From contig NZ_CP136420.1 in NCBI RefSeq assembly GCF_045278715.1, forward strand, positions 1,736,001-1,800,000: 64,000 nucleotides of DNA, read 5' to 3'. Of the stretch, positions 1-8,188 are shown one piece after another; the first letter of the stretch is position 1; the number at the start of each line of letters is the position of its first letter. Origin of the DNA: Neomoorella carbonis. Lineage in GTDB: Bacteria; Bacillota; DSM-521; Neomoorellales; Neomoorellaceae. The notes under the pieces were generated by a model, which was not told the DNA's origin, made no database searches, and worked only from the letters and a program-made list of their open reading frames with translations. The translations under genes and the position numbers were made by a program.

Positions 1-257
1 TAGCCCGTCATCTGCCCCATTATGACCCGCACGGCATCTTCCTTTTCGTCCGGCGTCAGGTCCTTACAGGTAAAGACGGCGTTCTTCACCAATGCTTCCG
101 CATCAAGCCGGGCGCCGCCGTCCAGGGTGCCGCCAGAAAACAGTTCCGGGTGCTCCCGCGTGAGCTGCCTGGCGATATCCTCGATTATCGCCTCCTTCTC
201 CCTCTCGATTTTTTCCAACCAGTTGTGCGTAGCGAATTCCAGCGGAATAGAAACCAC
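1..257 (-). CDS. CpaF/TadA-like secretion ATPase, N-terminal part (cut by window edge)
   Basis: Reading leftwards, an open frame runs off the window edge. It encodes an acidic helical N-terminus ending in LTPDEKEDAVRVIMGQMTGY, which resembles the helical region just before the GYGPL block of CpaF/TadA-type ATPases that power Tad pili and type II/IV secretion. The ATPase core is outside the window, so the family call is an inference. There is no ATG. A strong GGGAGGTGG ribosome site precedes an ATT at 248-246, while an in-frame GTG (257-255) lies inside that site and a TTG lies further in, so the start is uncertain. It follows a transcription terminator directly, which suggests readthrough control or a promoter in that gap. 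Confidence 0.5.
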   Translation of the reverse strand, partial: MVSIPLEFATHNWLEKIEREKEAIIEDIARQLTREHPELFSGGTLDGGARLDAEALVKNAVFTCKDLTPDEKEDAVRVIMGQMTG

Positions 258-264
258 CTCCCGT

Positions 265-295
265 AAAAAAGGAAAGCCGCCCCGGGTAGGGCGGC
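265..295 (-). terminator. Intrinsic terminator after the 243-aa membrane protein gene
   Basis: A 7-bp GC stem (GCCGCCC at 289-295, minus sense, with GGGCGGC at 276-282) is followed on the minus strand by a T-rich run. It sits between the membrane protein gene and the CpaF-like gene. Confidence 0.75.
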
Positions 296-307
296 AGTCA
301 CACGGCT

Positions 308-1039
308 TTAACCTGCATTGGAAGACCTGTCAAACAGTCGCTGTTCTACTTCTTCCCCATAGCCAGGATGCACAAGGTTGAGAAAATTTTTTGTCACCGG
401 ATCAAGGGCATGTGTTGCAAGGGCAAGCCCGGGATTCATGTATCGTACAGTAATAATGCGGTCCTTCGGAATCCAGGTGACACTTTGAGGATCATCCATA
501 CCGGCTACCAGCAATCCTCCCTTGGATCCCCAACTCGCCTTTAAGACTTCCCCCTGCACAGGAGTGCTCGTTCCTTCTACCAAAACGGTAACTATAGGAC
601 GTTTCTGAATAACCCTATAGCACAACAATACTTCCCACATAATATTCTCGCGGGGCGAAACCTCAAACTGTTTTCCCGCCATGAAGTTTCGCCATACTAT
701 GCTCTGCTTGATAGCCCGGGCGCTCCGCGTATCCAAAAACAGTTGTATGGCTCCCAACACGCTGGCTAATACCGAAAAACCGCACATGGCCAACCAGAAG
801 AAACGCTGGATGGCCTGCAAATCACCCGAAAACATGAGTAAGACTTCGCCTGCTTTATCGTGGAAGAGAAGGAAAATAAGTATAATACCTACAGCAAAAT
901 TTACGACGCCCCGGGAGAAAACCAGCGTAAAGTTTCTCTTGCCTTCCTCCGCGACACCCGAAGCCCAGGTAAACATATACCCGGGAACAACAATAAGGCA
1001 AAGAAAAAGAGCGACGGGAAGTGTCAGTCCCTGTACCAT
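308..1039 (-). CDS. Membrane protein of unknown function, 243 aa
   Basis: I do not recognise the family with certainty. There are hydrophobic segments at about residues 5-25, 42-62 and 78-103, followed by a soluble C-terminal half of about 130 residues. The N-terminal helix plus Pro-Gly (VVPGYMF) and the three-helix plan faintly resemble DUF6338-type membrane proteins, but this is weak. The start at 1039 overlaps the end of the 115-aa membrane protein gene by 16 nt, so the two are probably co-translated. The setting next to a CpaF-like ATPase and a secreted protein hints at a cell-envelope or secretion apparatus. Confidence 0.6.
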   Translation of the reverse strand: MVQGLTLPVALFLCLIVVPGYMFTWASGVAEEGKRNFTLVFSRGVVNFAVGIILIFLLFHDKAGEVLLMFSGDLQAIQRFFWLAMCGFSVLASVLGAIQLFLDTRSARAIKQSIVWRNFMAGKQFEVSPRENIMWEVLLCYRVIQKRPIVTVLVEGTSTPVQGEVLKASWGSKGGLLVAGMDDPQSVTWIPKDRIITVRYMNPGLALATHALDPVTKNFLNLVHPGYGEEVEQRLFDRSSNAG

Positions 1040-1371
1040 CTATCGAACCTCCTGAAGTCAAAGTACCGGCCAACCCTCTCTCGTATAGTGGGCAAGCTCA
1101 TTTTCGACGTTTCCCCAGGAATTTCCTTCATTGTTAAAGCTTTTAAACGAAACCATACAACCAGTAATACTGTAACAGTAAGGACCGCCGCCAGCACCAA
1201 GCCTAGGGCCATCGAACCGATAAGGGTGAGAATTGAAATCAGGGCAGTATAGGTTTCGGCCTCGTCGGAGAATGCAATAGATAAAAAAAAGTAAAGACCT
1301 AAAAGCGGTCCTAAAATTATTACGATGAATAATTGGTTATAAAGAAACTCTTTAAAGTCCTTGCAATTCAT
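1024..1371 (-). CDS. Small membrane protein, 115 aa, unknown function
   Basis: Two long hydrophobic helices (about residues 13-35 and 43-74) are followed by a basic, Arg-rich C-terminus (RERVGRYFDFRRFDRWYRD) that should face the cytoplasm. I recognise no known domain. It is the first gene after the hairpin at 1398-1418 and overlaps the next gene downstream, so it forms a two-gene unit with the 243-aa membrane protein. Confidence 0.55.
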   Translation of the reverse strand: MNCKDFKEFLYNQLFIVIILGPLLGLYFFLSIAFSDEAETYTALISILTLIGSMALGLVLAAVLTVTVLLVVWFRLKALTMKEIPGETSKMSLPTIRERVGRYFDFRRFDRWYRD

Positions 1372-1390
1372 ACATCAACCCCCCATAAAA

Positions 1391-1418
1391 AAGAAAGGCC
1401 GCCCCGAAAAGAGGCGGC
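1391..1418 (-). terminator. Intrinsic terminator after the secreted-protein gene
   Basis: On the minus strand a GCCGCC/GGCGGC stem (1413-1418 with 1398-1403) is followed by CTTTCTTTTTTAT. It lies 26 nt past the stop of the 606-aa gene. Confidence 0.75.
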
Positions 1419-1443
1419 TTCTCCATGCCAGTCAAAAATGCGC

Positions 1444-3264
1444 TTATAAGATATTTATCCCCGTACCGTTTACCAGCAGTTTTCCGCCGACCGTCCGGCT
1501 GTCAGATCCCTTCGCCTGCACGGTATAGCACCCGTCTTCATCGCATACAGTGTATTCGTACTCATACTCTACCGTGTACTCCGCCGTTATGGCGTACTCC
1601 GTCGGCGGCGGAGCCATCTTGTTGGTCAGCATATCGAAGATAGGTGCTCCGGCCAGGCTCCAGTCTTCCTCAAATTCTGCCGTGGCTTTGACGCTTTCAG
1701 TGTCCGGATCAAGCCGTCCGCTCGAATATTTCATGTCCACCGTCGTCGTCCCCACCGGCTCTACCGGGTGCCCAAAGGTGAAGTCCGGGTTCCTCCTGGG
1801 GTACGTTATCGTCGCGCTCTCTACCCGCCACCACAACAAATGGCCCCGCGGCGGTGTGGGTTTCGGTATCTTCAAAGTCGCCTCTATCACATCGGCGTAT
1901 TTCGCCGTCCCCGGCGGCCGGTCTTCAGGCGGCACGTAGTTCCCCCGGATGTCCTGCCCGCCGCGGCTGTGGGCGTAAAGGGTCAGCTCGGCATCGCCAG
2001 ACGGTAGGGGCAGTTCGAGCGGCTTAACCGTCACGTCCACGTAGTTGTCGCTGTAGTCGTCCTCAAGAAGCGTCTCGTTCGGATTGACCTTCACCCGCAC
2101 CGTGTAGGGCTGATCCTCCACCTTGAACTTCAGAGTCACAGGAGCCTTCCCCCAGGCGGGGAGCTTCAGCCCGTCCACGGCTATCTGGTACCTGTCCTGC
2201 CCTTCCCTTTTCGTGCCGACCTGGGTGGTGACGTCCACCCGGACCTCGCTGGTAACCTCGAAGGTGAGTTCCTTCTCCTCGCCAGGCGTGCCGGTAACTT
2301 CAGTCGGCCCGGTGAGCTTCAGGTTGCACCACCCGGTTATGCTGCCTATCAGGCCGGGGACGGAACCGGGGTCTTTGTTTTCAAGCTGCACGGACCACTC
2401 CCGGCCCCGGTAAAAGCCCCTGCCGGAAGGGTTGTCCTCGTCATAGTAGGGAGATATGGACGCCGCTATGTCGTAGTTTACGTTCTGGGATGGCCCGGGG
2501 TTCAAGAACATGCTGTAGAAATACAGGGCGCCGTGGTCATAGGCGTTCATGGCCCGGTAATACTGCCTGCCCGTGGAGGCCGTCACCGGCGCCCCCAACC
2601 AGGCCCCGTATTTTTGGGCCAGCGACTGGTTCACGCCCACGCCCTGCTGGAGGAAGGACTCCCTGGATGGGACGGGCATCTCCATGAGCACCGCGGGCGC
2701 GGCGTCGCCGCCCCAGGTCATGTTGCTGTCGTGGACCCTCACCAGCCCCGTCACCAGGTTCCTGCTTTCAGCCGTCTTCAGGGCCTTTTCGTCCACCGGG
2801 ACGGCCACCATGTTTTTCCCGGAAGCCGCCGCCAGCCGCATGTCGGGATTGTAGGGAATGTAGAGCTCGTTCAAGCCAAAACGGGTATCGGGCTTCACCC
2901 ACTCGTCCTTGCTCCAGAGCTCGCCCCATACCAAGGTGGCGCTGTCCAGGTAGTACCTGCTCTTTTCCGTGTCAAACTTCACCGCCTCCCGGTCGTACAG
3001 CACCACCGGCACCTGGCGGATGTAATACTGCATCCCGGGAGGGGCGTCGACGTCGTGGGGGTCAACGTTCTGGCCTCCACCTTCATCACCCCACCATGAA
3101 GCATAACTAGGCGCTCCAGCCGTTAGTATGCCTGCCAGCAGAACAAAAGACACAAAAATAGCCCGTATAAAGGGCCATTTTGCACTGGCAGGTAGAAATA
3201 CCTTTGCCAGATAAGAAGCCCCCCTTGCACCAAACAAGAGGGGCCTTAAAATTGATTTCAGCAC
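1444..3264 (-). CDS. Large secreted protein with CARDB-like beta domain, unknown function
   Basis: This 606-aa protein has a basic N-terminus and a hydrophobic segment at about residues 33-52 ending in APSYA-S, which looks like a long signal peptide. The mature part is rich in Trp, Tyr and Pro. Around residues 370-420 it has an all-beta stretch with the N-E-x-x-x-D-N spacing seen in CARDB/Ig-like domains. There is no catalytic motif I can name. The start is GTG at 3264, placed by GGGGTGG 7 nt upstream. An alternative start further inside would give a shorter, more usual signal peptide. It lies between SLH and membrane-protein genes, which suggests a surface structure. Confidence 0.65.
   Translation of the reverse strand: MLKSILRPLLFGARGASYLAKVFLPASAKWPFIRAIFVSFVLLAGILTAGAPSYASWWGDEGGGQNVDPHDVDAPPGMQYYIRQVPVVLYDREAVKFDTEKSRYYLDSATLVWGELWSKDEWVKPDTRFGLNELYIPYNPDMRLAAASGKNMVAVPVDEKALKTAESRNLVTGLVRVHDSNMTWGGDAAPAVLMEMPVPSRESFLQQGVGVNQSLAQKYGAWLGAPVTASTGRQYYRAMNAYDHGALYFYSMFLNPGPSQNVNYDIAASISPYYDEDNPSGRGFYRGREWSVQLENKDPGSVPGLIGSITGWCNLKLTGPTEVTGTPGEEKELTFEVTSEVRVDVTTQVGTKREGQDRYQIAVDGLKLPAWGKAPVTLKFKVEDQPYTVRVKVNPNETLLEDDYSDNYVDVTVKPLELPLPSGDAELTLYAHSRGGQDIRGNYVPPEDRPPGTAKYADVIEATLKIPKPTPPRGHLLWWRVESATITYPRRNPDFTFGHPVEPVGTTTVDMKYSSGRLDPDTESVKATAEFEEDWSLAGAPIFDMLTNKMAPPPTEYAITAEYTVEYEYEYTVCDEDGCYTVQAKGSDSRTVGGKLLVNGTGINIL
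3205..3247 (-). other. Ten-bp hairpin at the start of the secreted-protein gene
   Basis: On the minus strand GCCCCTCTTG and CAAGGGGGGC can pair over 10 bp (one G-U) around a 7-nt loop, with TTCTTAT after it. It lies within the first 20 codons of the 606-aa gene as annotated. It may be a weak terminator for the SLH gene, which would argue for a later translation start, or an attenuator. Confidence 0.35.
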
Positions 3265-3282
3265 AGCCAGTCCACCCCCAAA

Positions 3283-4302
3283 CTAGAACAGCGGAGTCAT
3301 GCCGAGCATCTTCCGCCATTCGTTGACATAGTAAATGTCGTTCTCCTTATTCCCGGCGCCCTGGGTCATCATCCAGCGGCCGTCTATCTTGCGAAGGCGG
3401 GAAACAACAGGCCTAGAAAGCCCTAAATCAACGCTCACACTCTCGCAGACCACATAAGCTATCCCCTTGTGCTTCTCTACTACCCGGATGTTCCGGCCAT
3501 CCACGCGAGAAGTTCTAGCTCCTCTTTCAAAGCCAGCCATCATATCATGCATCCCTTTTATGAAATATTCTTTGGTTACCCGTTTATAGGGTAGAAGCTC
3601 ATAGGCATTTGGATTCACTTTTCTATTTTCTTCCATATAACGTATACCGGCATTCACATCTTCCAGAGCCTCTCTAAACGCCTGAATTATCTCCTCATCG
3701 CTCGGCAAATCCACATTTATGTTCTTCGCCACCCGGAGAAGGATGACTATAGCCTGCCCGCGGTTCATAAGCTCGCTGGCGCCCAGGAGCTTCTTCTCAG
3801 CGTCCACGCCGTACATCATCCCGGTCTGGCGGGCGTAGGTGGCTTCCGGGTCCTGGGTGTCGGTGAAATACTCGTTGGGATCCTTCACAGGTATGTTGAA
3901 GGCCTTCGCCAGCCTGCCCAGCCACCTGGCGGCCTCCAGGCGGGTAATAGGCGCATCCCAGTCGCCCGACTTATCGGGGATAACCCCCGCCGCGATCAGG
4001 CCGTTGACAGCACCGTCGTACCAGTTCGGCCCGGGCTGGCCCGAAATGTCCGCAGCGCGGGCCAGGACGGCCGCAAACTCCGCGCGAGTGATGTTGTTGG
4101 ACAGGCGGAGAGTAGAGTCCGGATAGCCAACGTAAAGCTCAAAGTCAATGGCTTCAATGATGTCCGTCTTGCCCCAGGCGAAGTCAGTGTCAATGTCCTT
4201 CTTGTCCCAGAAACGGTACTCCATCTCGGCATGGGCGGGAAGGGCTTGGGCAAAAAGCAAGATCAGGGCAAGTAAAGCAGTCAATACGGTAAATTTCTTC
4301 AC
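3283..4302 (-). CDS. S-layer homology (SLH) domain protein, secreted
   Basis: A clear signal peptide (MKKFTVLTALLALILLFAQALPAHA) is followed by SLH-type repeats in residues ~30-210: D-x-x-x-W-A/G-x-x-x-I, a YPDSTLR-like turn and the ITRAEFAAVLARA and ITRLEAARWLGRL segments. SLH domains bind secondary cell-wall polymer and hold proteins at the surface. The last ~130 residues are not SLH and I do not recognise them. The start is ATG with GGAGGGATTT upstream. Lying between a coiled-coil protein and a large secreted protein, it probably belongs to the same envelope-related block. Confidence 0.8.
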   Translation of the reverse strand: MKKFTVLTALLALILLFAQALPAHAEMEYRFWDKKDIDTDFAWGKTDIIEAIDFELYVGYPDSTLRLSNNITRAEFAAVLARAADISGQPGPNWYDGAVNGLIAAGVIPDKSGDWDAPITRLEAARWLGRLAKAFNIPVKDPNEYFTDTQDPEATYARQTGMMYGVDAEKKLLGASELMNRGQAIVILLRVAKNINVDLPSDEEIIQAFREALEDVNAGIRYMEENRKVNPNAYELLPYKRVTKEYFIKGMHDMMAGFERGARTSRVDGRNIRVVEKHKGIAYVVCESVSVDLGLSRPVVSRLRKIDGRWMMTQGAGNKENDIYYVNEWRKMLGMTPLF

Positions 4303-4423
4303 GGTAGAAATCCCTCCTTGATGATTTTGGTTTTACCAAAAAATCCCGGCAATCACAACGATATGCGCGTACCTTCTGATGATCACCCCCAGGAAAGAAA
4401 AAATCCGGCATAAAGCGGACTGA

Positions 4424-4459
4424 AAAAGGAAAAACCCGTCCGGCTTACAAGAACGGGTT
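4424..4459 (-). terminator. Intrinsic terminator after the coiled-coil gene
   Basis: On the minus strand AACCCGT (4453-4459) pairs with ACGGGTT (4433-4439), followed by TTTCCTTTTT. The stem touches the stop codon of the 182-aa gene. Confidence 0.8.
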
Positions 4460-5007
4460 CATTTCGGAGCCGTATAATATATCGCTACAACAATACCTGC
4501 TGCACCAACCAGCACCGCAAAAAATGTCCCTATCGCCGCCCAGATGACGTTATTTAACTTCCCGTCAATATGCCTTATATCATCCTTCACTTCCTGCCGC
4601 AGAGTATCTATTTCCTGCTTTATCTCTTGCCGCACGCCATTTATTTCCTGCTTCATCTCCTGGCGCAGACTATTATTTTCCTGCTTCATCTCTTGCCGCA
4701 GGACGTTAACGTCCTGCTTAATTTCCTGGCGCAGGCCGTTAACGTCCTGCTTAATCTCTTGACGCAGGCCGTTAACCTCTTGCTTAATCTCCTGGCGCAG
4801 ATCCTCTTTTACTTCCATCATTTGCTGCTGGAGATCGCTTATCTGCTTTTGGAGATCGCTTTTGATGCTCCCTATCCTGTCCAGGAGAAGGTAAAAACCG
4901 AAGTCCACGGTTTTTTCTTCCCCTGCGGAAACCTCTTTCCTGCCTTTTTCGATTTCCTTTATGATATCTTCCGGCACGGCAGCCACCCCTTTTCCCTCCC
5001 TTGCCAA
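4459..5007 (-). CDS. Membrane-anchored coiled-coil protein with 11-residue repeats
   Basis: The 182-aa product has an N-terminal acidic region, seven tandem 11-residue units of the type VNGLRQEIKQD (residues 67-143), then a single C-terminal transmembrane helix (about 153-176) and a short tail. Hendecad repeats give a right-handed or straight coiled-coil stalk, so it should be a tail-anchored rod in the membrane. This architecture resembles Bdr-like and phage- or plasmid-borne coiled-coil proteins, but I assign no function. It has its own terminators on both sides. Confidence 0.7.
   Translation of the reverse strand: MAREGKGVAAVPEDIIKEIEKGRKEVSAGEEKTVDFGFYLLLDRIGSIKSDLQKQISDLQQQMMEVKEDLRQEIKQEVNGLRQEIKQDVNGLRQEIKQDVNVLRQEMKQENNSLRQEMKQEINGVRQEIKQEIDTLRQEVKDDIRHIDGKLNNVIWAAIGTFFAVLVGAAGIVVAIYYTAPK
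4579..4809 (-). repeat. Seven 33-bp tandem repeats inside the coiled-coil gene
   Basis: The repeats encode LRQE(I/M/V)K(Q/D)(D/E) plus three variable residues per unit. Unit length is 33 bp with no indels, so the reading frame is kept. The middle units are the most alike at DNA level, which suggests recent expansion. Confidence 0.85.
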
Positions 5008-5042
5008 TATCTTACCGCAATCATAATAAACCGTCCAGTTAA

Positions 5043-5068
5043 AAAATATAGCGCGGCCAAGACCGCGC
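5043..5068 (-). terminator. Intrinsic terminator after sigK
   Basis: On the minus strand GCGCGG (5063-5068) pairs with CCGCGC (5051-5056), followed by TATATTTTTTAA. It is about 40 nt past the sigK stop. Confidence 0.8.
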
Positions 5069-5109
5069 CAACAGGGAAACCTATTGAAACTATTTGGTTT
5101 TTGCAGGTA

Positions 5110-5790
5110 TTAGGAAGTTGTATGTATATGAGCAGGCTTCTCGATCCTGGAAACATAGGAGCGAGAAATGCCCATTTTACGGGCTATGTCCCGCTGGGTA
5201 CGCCGCAGGCCCTGGAATAGCCCGAAACGCATGGCCAGGACTTTTTTCTCCCGGGGTGTTAAAACATTTACCTTTTGCATAACCCGTTGACGTTCGTAAG
5301 AAGTTTCCACCATTTCCGCGACATCCTGATCTGAACCCAAAACATCAATCAAAGCGATTTCATTTCCTTCTTTATCAGTACCGATGGGGTCATAGAGGGA
5401 AACTTCGCCGCGGGTCTTTTTCGTGGCACGTAAGTGCATGAGGATCTCATTTTCAATGCAGCGGGCAGCATAGGTAGCCAGCTTGGTACCTTTATTCATA
5501 TTATAAGTATTAATTGCTTTGATGAGGCCAACGGTACCAATGGAAATCAGGTCGTCGTTATCCTCACCGGTATTCTCAAATTTTTTTGTTATGTGGGCCA
5601 CCAAACGCAAATTATGCTCAATTAAAATATTGCGGGCCTTCTGATCCCCCTGCCGCCATAGTTCCAGGTACTTTTGCTCTTCTTCTTCACTTAATGGCTG
5701 AGGAAAGGCATTATTGGTAATGTAAGACAGGAGCAGGCTAACGCCCTTTAAAACAGAAAGAGCAACCAAAGCAATAAAGCCGGCTTCCAT
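5110..5790 (-). CDS. sigK: RNA polymerase sporulation sigma factor SigK (pro-form)
   Basis: SigK directs late mother-cell transcription during spore formation. The N-terminus has the hydrophobic pro-sequence removed by SpoIVFB, then NNAFPQPLS, the region 2 core (IEHNLRLVAHI, YAARCIENEILMHLRA) and a region 4 helix-turn-helix (TQRDIARKMGISRSYVSRIE). The gene is continuous, so there is no skin-type interruption. The C-terminus is odd: after RIEK the family usually continues with R-A-L and ~10-20 more residues, but here it reads PAHIHTTS and stops, just before the accessory block. The start has a GGGAGGT site upstream. The function call is firm; whether the altered tail affects activity is unknown. 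Confidence 0.92.
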   Translation of the reverse strand: MEAGFIALVALSVLKGVSLLLSYITNNAFPQPLSEEEEQKYLELWRQGDQKARNILIEHNLRLVAHITKKFENTGEDNDDLISIGTVGLIKAINTYNMNKGTKLATYAARCIENEILMHLRATKKTRGEVSLYDPIGTDKEGNEIALIDVLGSDQDVAEMVETSYERQRVMQKVNVLTPREKKVLAMRFGLFQGLRRTQRDIARKMGISRSYVSRIEKPAHIHTTS

Positions 5791-5887
5791 ACTCCATACC
5801 TCCCGGGATGGATAGCGTTACCCTTTATATATATGGAAGCGCGGCTTGATAAGTGCTTGTCCGGAAAGGTAATATATTTCCTGGCGA

Positions 5888-6670
5888 TTACTGTTCCTGC
5901 TTATAGCCAAGGCGGCGCGATATTTCCTCGCCGGCCTGGCGCACAAGCTTGCCAAGCTCGGGTACTCGCTCCAGGGTGACATGCAGGGTCGGGCCGGAAA
6001 TACTAAGGGCTGCAACTACCTGCCCACGGTAATCAAAAATGGGCGCGCCGACGCAGCGTATCCCTTCCTCGTTTTCGCCATCATCTATAGCGTAGCCGCA
6101 TTCCCGTACTCGGGCCAGTTCCGTCTGCAAAGCTGCCATGGTAGTAATCGTCCGGGGCGTAAACCGAGGCAAGCCCTTGCTGACAATTATCTTTTCTACT
6201 TCTTCCGGCGGCAGGAAGGCCAGGATGGCCTTACCTACAGCCGTCGAATGGAGGGCCACCCGGCGACCAATCTGGGAATACATGCGGATGGTACGGTTGC
6301 CTTCTACTTTATCAATATAGACGGCTTCATTACCATCCCTTACTACCATATGCGCCACTTCCTGGCTCCTGGCTGCCAGTTCCTTAAGGTACGGGTGGGC
6401 AACGGCCCGGACATCTAGCCTTTCCAGGAGGCTGCCACTTAGCTCTAGGATTTTTAATCCAAGGATGTATTTCCCTGTTACCGGTTCCTGGTCAACATAG
6501 CCATAAGCCTTAAGGGTAGTCAGCATGCGATAGACGGTACTTTTATTGAGGCCCAGCCGGCGGCTGAGGTCGCTCAAACCTATACCTTCACCGGCCGCTG
6601 CCAGTGCTGCTAATATTTTAAGACCCTTCTCCAGGGACAGGACGTAACCTTCATTTTGGGGCAAAGCCAT
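5888..6670 (-). CDS. IclR-family transcriptional regulator (KdgR-like)
   Basis: An N-terminal winged helix-turn-helix (residues ~10-75, with GLSDLSRRLGLNKSTVYRML) is followed by the IclR effector-binding domain (80-250) with the typical RTIRMYSQIGRRVALHSTAVGKAILA stretch. Proteins of this type often repress sugar-acid genes and sense ketodeoxygluconate or similar small acids. A mannonate dehydratase remnant, KDG kinase and KDPG aldolase lie close by on the same strand, so the sugar-acid pathway is the likely target. This is inferred from context. Confidence 0.88.
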   Translation of the reverse strand: MALPQNEGYVLSLEKGLKILAALAAAGEGIGLSDLSRRLGLNKSTVYRMLTTLKAYGYVDQEPVTGKYILGLKILELSGSLLERLDVRAVAHPYLKELAARSQEVAHMVVRDGNEAVYIDKVEGNRTIRMYSQIGRRVALHSTAVGKAILAFLPPEEVEKIIVSKGLPRFTPRTITTMAALQTELARVRECGYAIDDGENEEGIRCVGAPIFDYRGQVVAALSISGPTLHVTLERVPELGKLVRQAGEEISRRLGYKQEQ

Positions 6671-6802
6671 TCACTCCAGAAACAAAAATTCCTTATATAT
6701 TTTAGCACCATATCGCGTGGGGGAGTATCTATCTTGTTCTGGGAGAATTTTTTCTCTCACTTTTTTCCGGGATGAGGTAAATGTTGGAAGTTAAAAGAGT
6801 AT

Positions 6803-6838
6803 AAAAATAGGGCTGCCCCAATAGTTTGCGGACAGCCC
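6803..6838 (-). terminator. Intrinsic terminator after the mannonate dehydratase remnant
   Basis: On the minus strand GGGCTG (6833-6838) pairs with CAGCCC (6810-6815), followed by TATTTTTAT. The rest of 6671-6921 is AT-rich and shows no further gene. Confidence 0.75.
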
Positions 6839-6921
6839 CTTATGTGCTTCTTTGCAGCAGTACCTTGGCTAGATCATTATTTGAGGAAAGAAAAATAATT
6901 TTTGCTGGTCTGTTAAAAAGC

Positions 6922-7362
6922 CTAATCAAAAGAACATCTCTTTTTCATTTTATCAATAGCTTCCCATAAGCCGTTCAAGTAGGCGATTCCCAATGCCCTG
7001 TCATACAGGCCGTAATCCGGTCTGCCTACTTCCCCCCAGATCATTCGTCCATGGTCCGGCCTGATATATCCCTGGAAATTAATGTCATGATATGCCTTCA
7101 TAATCTCAAACATATCCAAAGAGCCGTCAGCAGATAAATGGGAAGCCTCGTCAAAGTTGCGGGGTGAATGGATCTTGATATTCCTTACATGTCCGAAATG
7201 TATCCTTCCTTTAGCGCCGAAATGGCGTATAAGAGCCGGAATATCGTTGTCCGGATTTGCCCCGAGACTGCCGCTACACAGCGTAATGCCGTTGTAAGGG
7301 CTGTCCACAACCTTAACACGAGAGAAGATTTCTTTCTTAAACATCTCAGTTTTGTATAACAA
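6922..7362 (-). pseudogene. uxuA: Truncated mannonate dehydratase (C-terminal part only)
   Basis: The 146-residue frame matches the C-terminal ~40% of UxuA, which removes water from D-mannonate to give 2-keto-3-deoxygluconate. It keeps NGITLCSGSLGANPDNDIP, HVRNIK, RPDHGRMIW and GRPDYGLYDRALG. The N-terminal ~200 residues with the rest of the active site are missing. The frame starts with TTG only 9 nt after the FAH-family gene ends, so a deletion seems to have joined the two. The DNA here is visibly richer in A+T than the neighbours. Probably non-functional. Confidence 0.8.
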
Positions 7363-7371
7363 TTGCCCTCT

Positions 7372-8142
7372 TTAAATCTCTTGCTTTTGCAAGATTACTT
7401 TGTTGGTTAAAGTACCAATTCCTTCAATACTGGCTTCTATTATATCGTCAGGCTGCAAAAGGCCAGCTCCGGGAGGTGTTCCTGTAATAATTACATCGCC
7501 AGGCATCAGAGTCATGATATTTGAAACGTAGGCAATAATATCGGTAACTTTAAAAACCATATCACTGGTACTGGCATCTTGAGTTATTTTTCCATTAACG
7601 CGCATCATAATGTGTAAATTATCCGGATCTAACCCTGACACAATCCATGGTCCAAGGGGCAAAAAGGTATCATAACTTTTTGCTTTGGTCCATGGTCCTC
7701 CAGTCATAAAATCTTTAGCGGTAATATCATTGGCTATTGTACCCAGTACATGGTTTAATGCTTCTTCGGCACGTATAGCTTTTACCTTATCTTTTATTAC
7801 AACTGCCAGTTCAACCTCATACCCCAGCTTTTCCACCCCACCCGGGTAAATAATTTCTTCTCCCGGGCCGATAATGGCTGATGGGGGCTTAAGGAAAATG
7901 ACCGGTTCCGGCGGAACGGCCTGCCCTTTTGCAGCCAGAACGGACCGATAATTGGTTCCTACACAGATAACTTTACTCGGAACACATGGTGCTAAAATTT
8001 TTATAGCATCGAGAGGTAAGCCCTGTTTACCAATTGTCCAACGGGTATAAATATCGCCCTCTATAGGGAATACCCTGTCATCTTCTAATATCCCCTGGTA
8101 TATTTGGTCTTCACTCACCTTGAACCTTAAAAAAGTGCCCAT
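7372..8142 (-). CDS. Fumarylacetoacetate hydrolase (FAH) family protein
   Basis: The 256-aa protein has the FAH C-terminal fold: CVGTNYRS, FLKPPSAI, GYEVELAVVI (metal-binding glutamates), NDITAKDF and ITGTPPGAG. Members of this family are Mg2+-dependent hydrolases, decarboxylases or isomerases acting on 2-keto acids, including 2,4-diketo-3-deoxy sugar acids. Context (IclR, uxuA remnant, KDG kinase, KDPG aldolase) favours a role in sugar-acid breakdown, but the exact substrate cannot be read from the sequence. ATG follows AAGGAGAG. Confidence 0.85.
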   Translation of the reverse strand: MGTFLRFKVSEDQIYQGILEDDRVFPIEGDIYTRWTIGKQGLPLDAIKILAPCVPSKVICVGTNYRSVLAAKGQAVPPEPVIFLKPPSAIIGPGEEIIYPGGVEKLGYEVELAVVIKDKVKAIRAEEALNHVLGTIANDITAKDFMTGGPWTKAKSYDTFLPLGPWIVSGLDPDNLHIMMRVNGKITQDASTSDMVFKVTDIIAYVSNIMTLMPGDVIITGTPPGAGLLQPDDIIEASIEGIGTLTNKVILQKQEI

Positions 8143-8188
8143 TTTTTCTCTCTCCTTTAGGGGTAGATTAACACACTTTAAATAAACT

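Noticed and set aside
4579..4809. CRISPR-like regular repeats
   Set aside because: The 33-bp units are contiguous, in frame and encode a coiled coil. There are no spacers and no cas genes.
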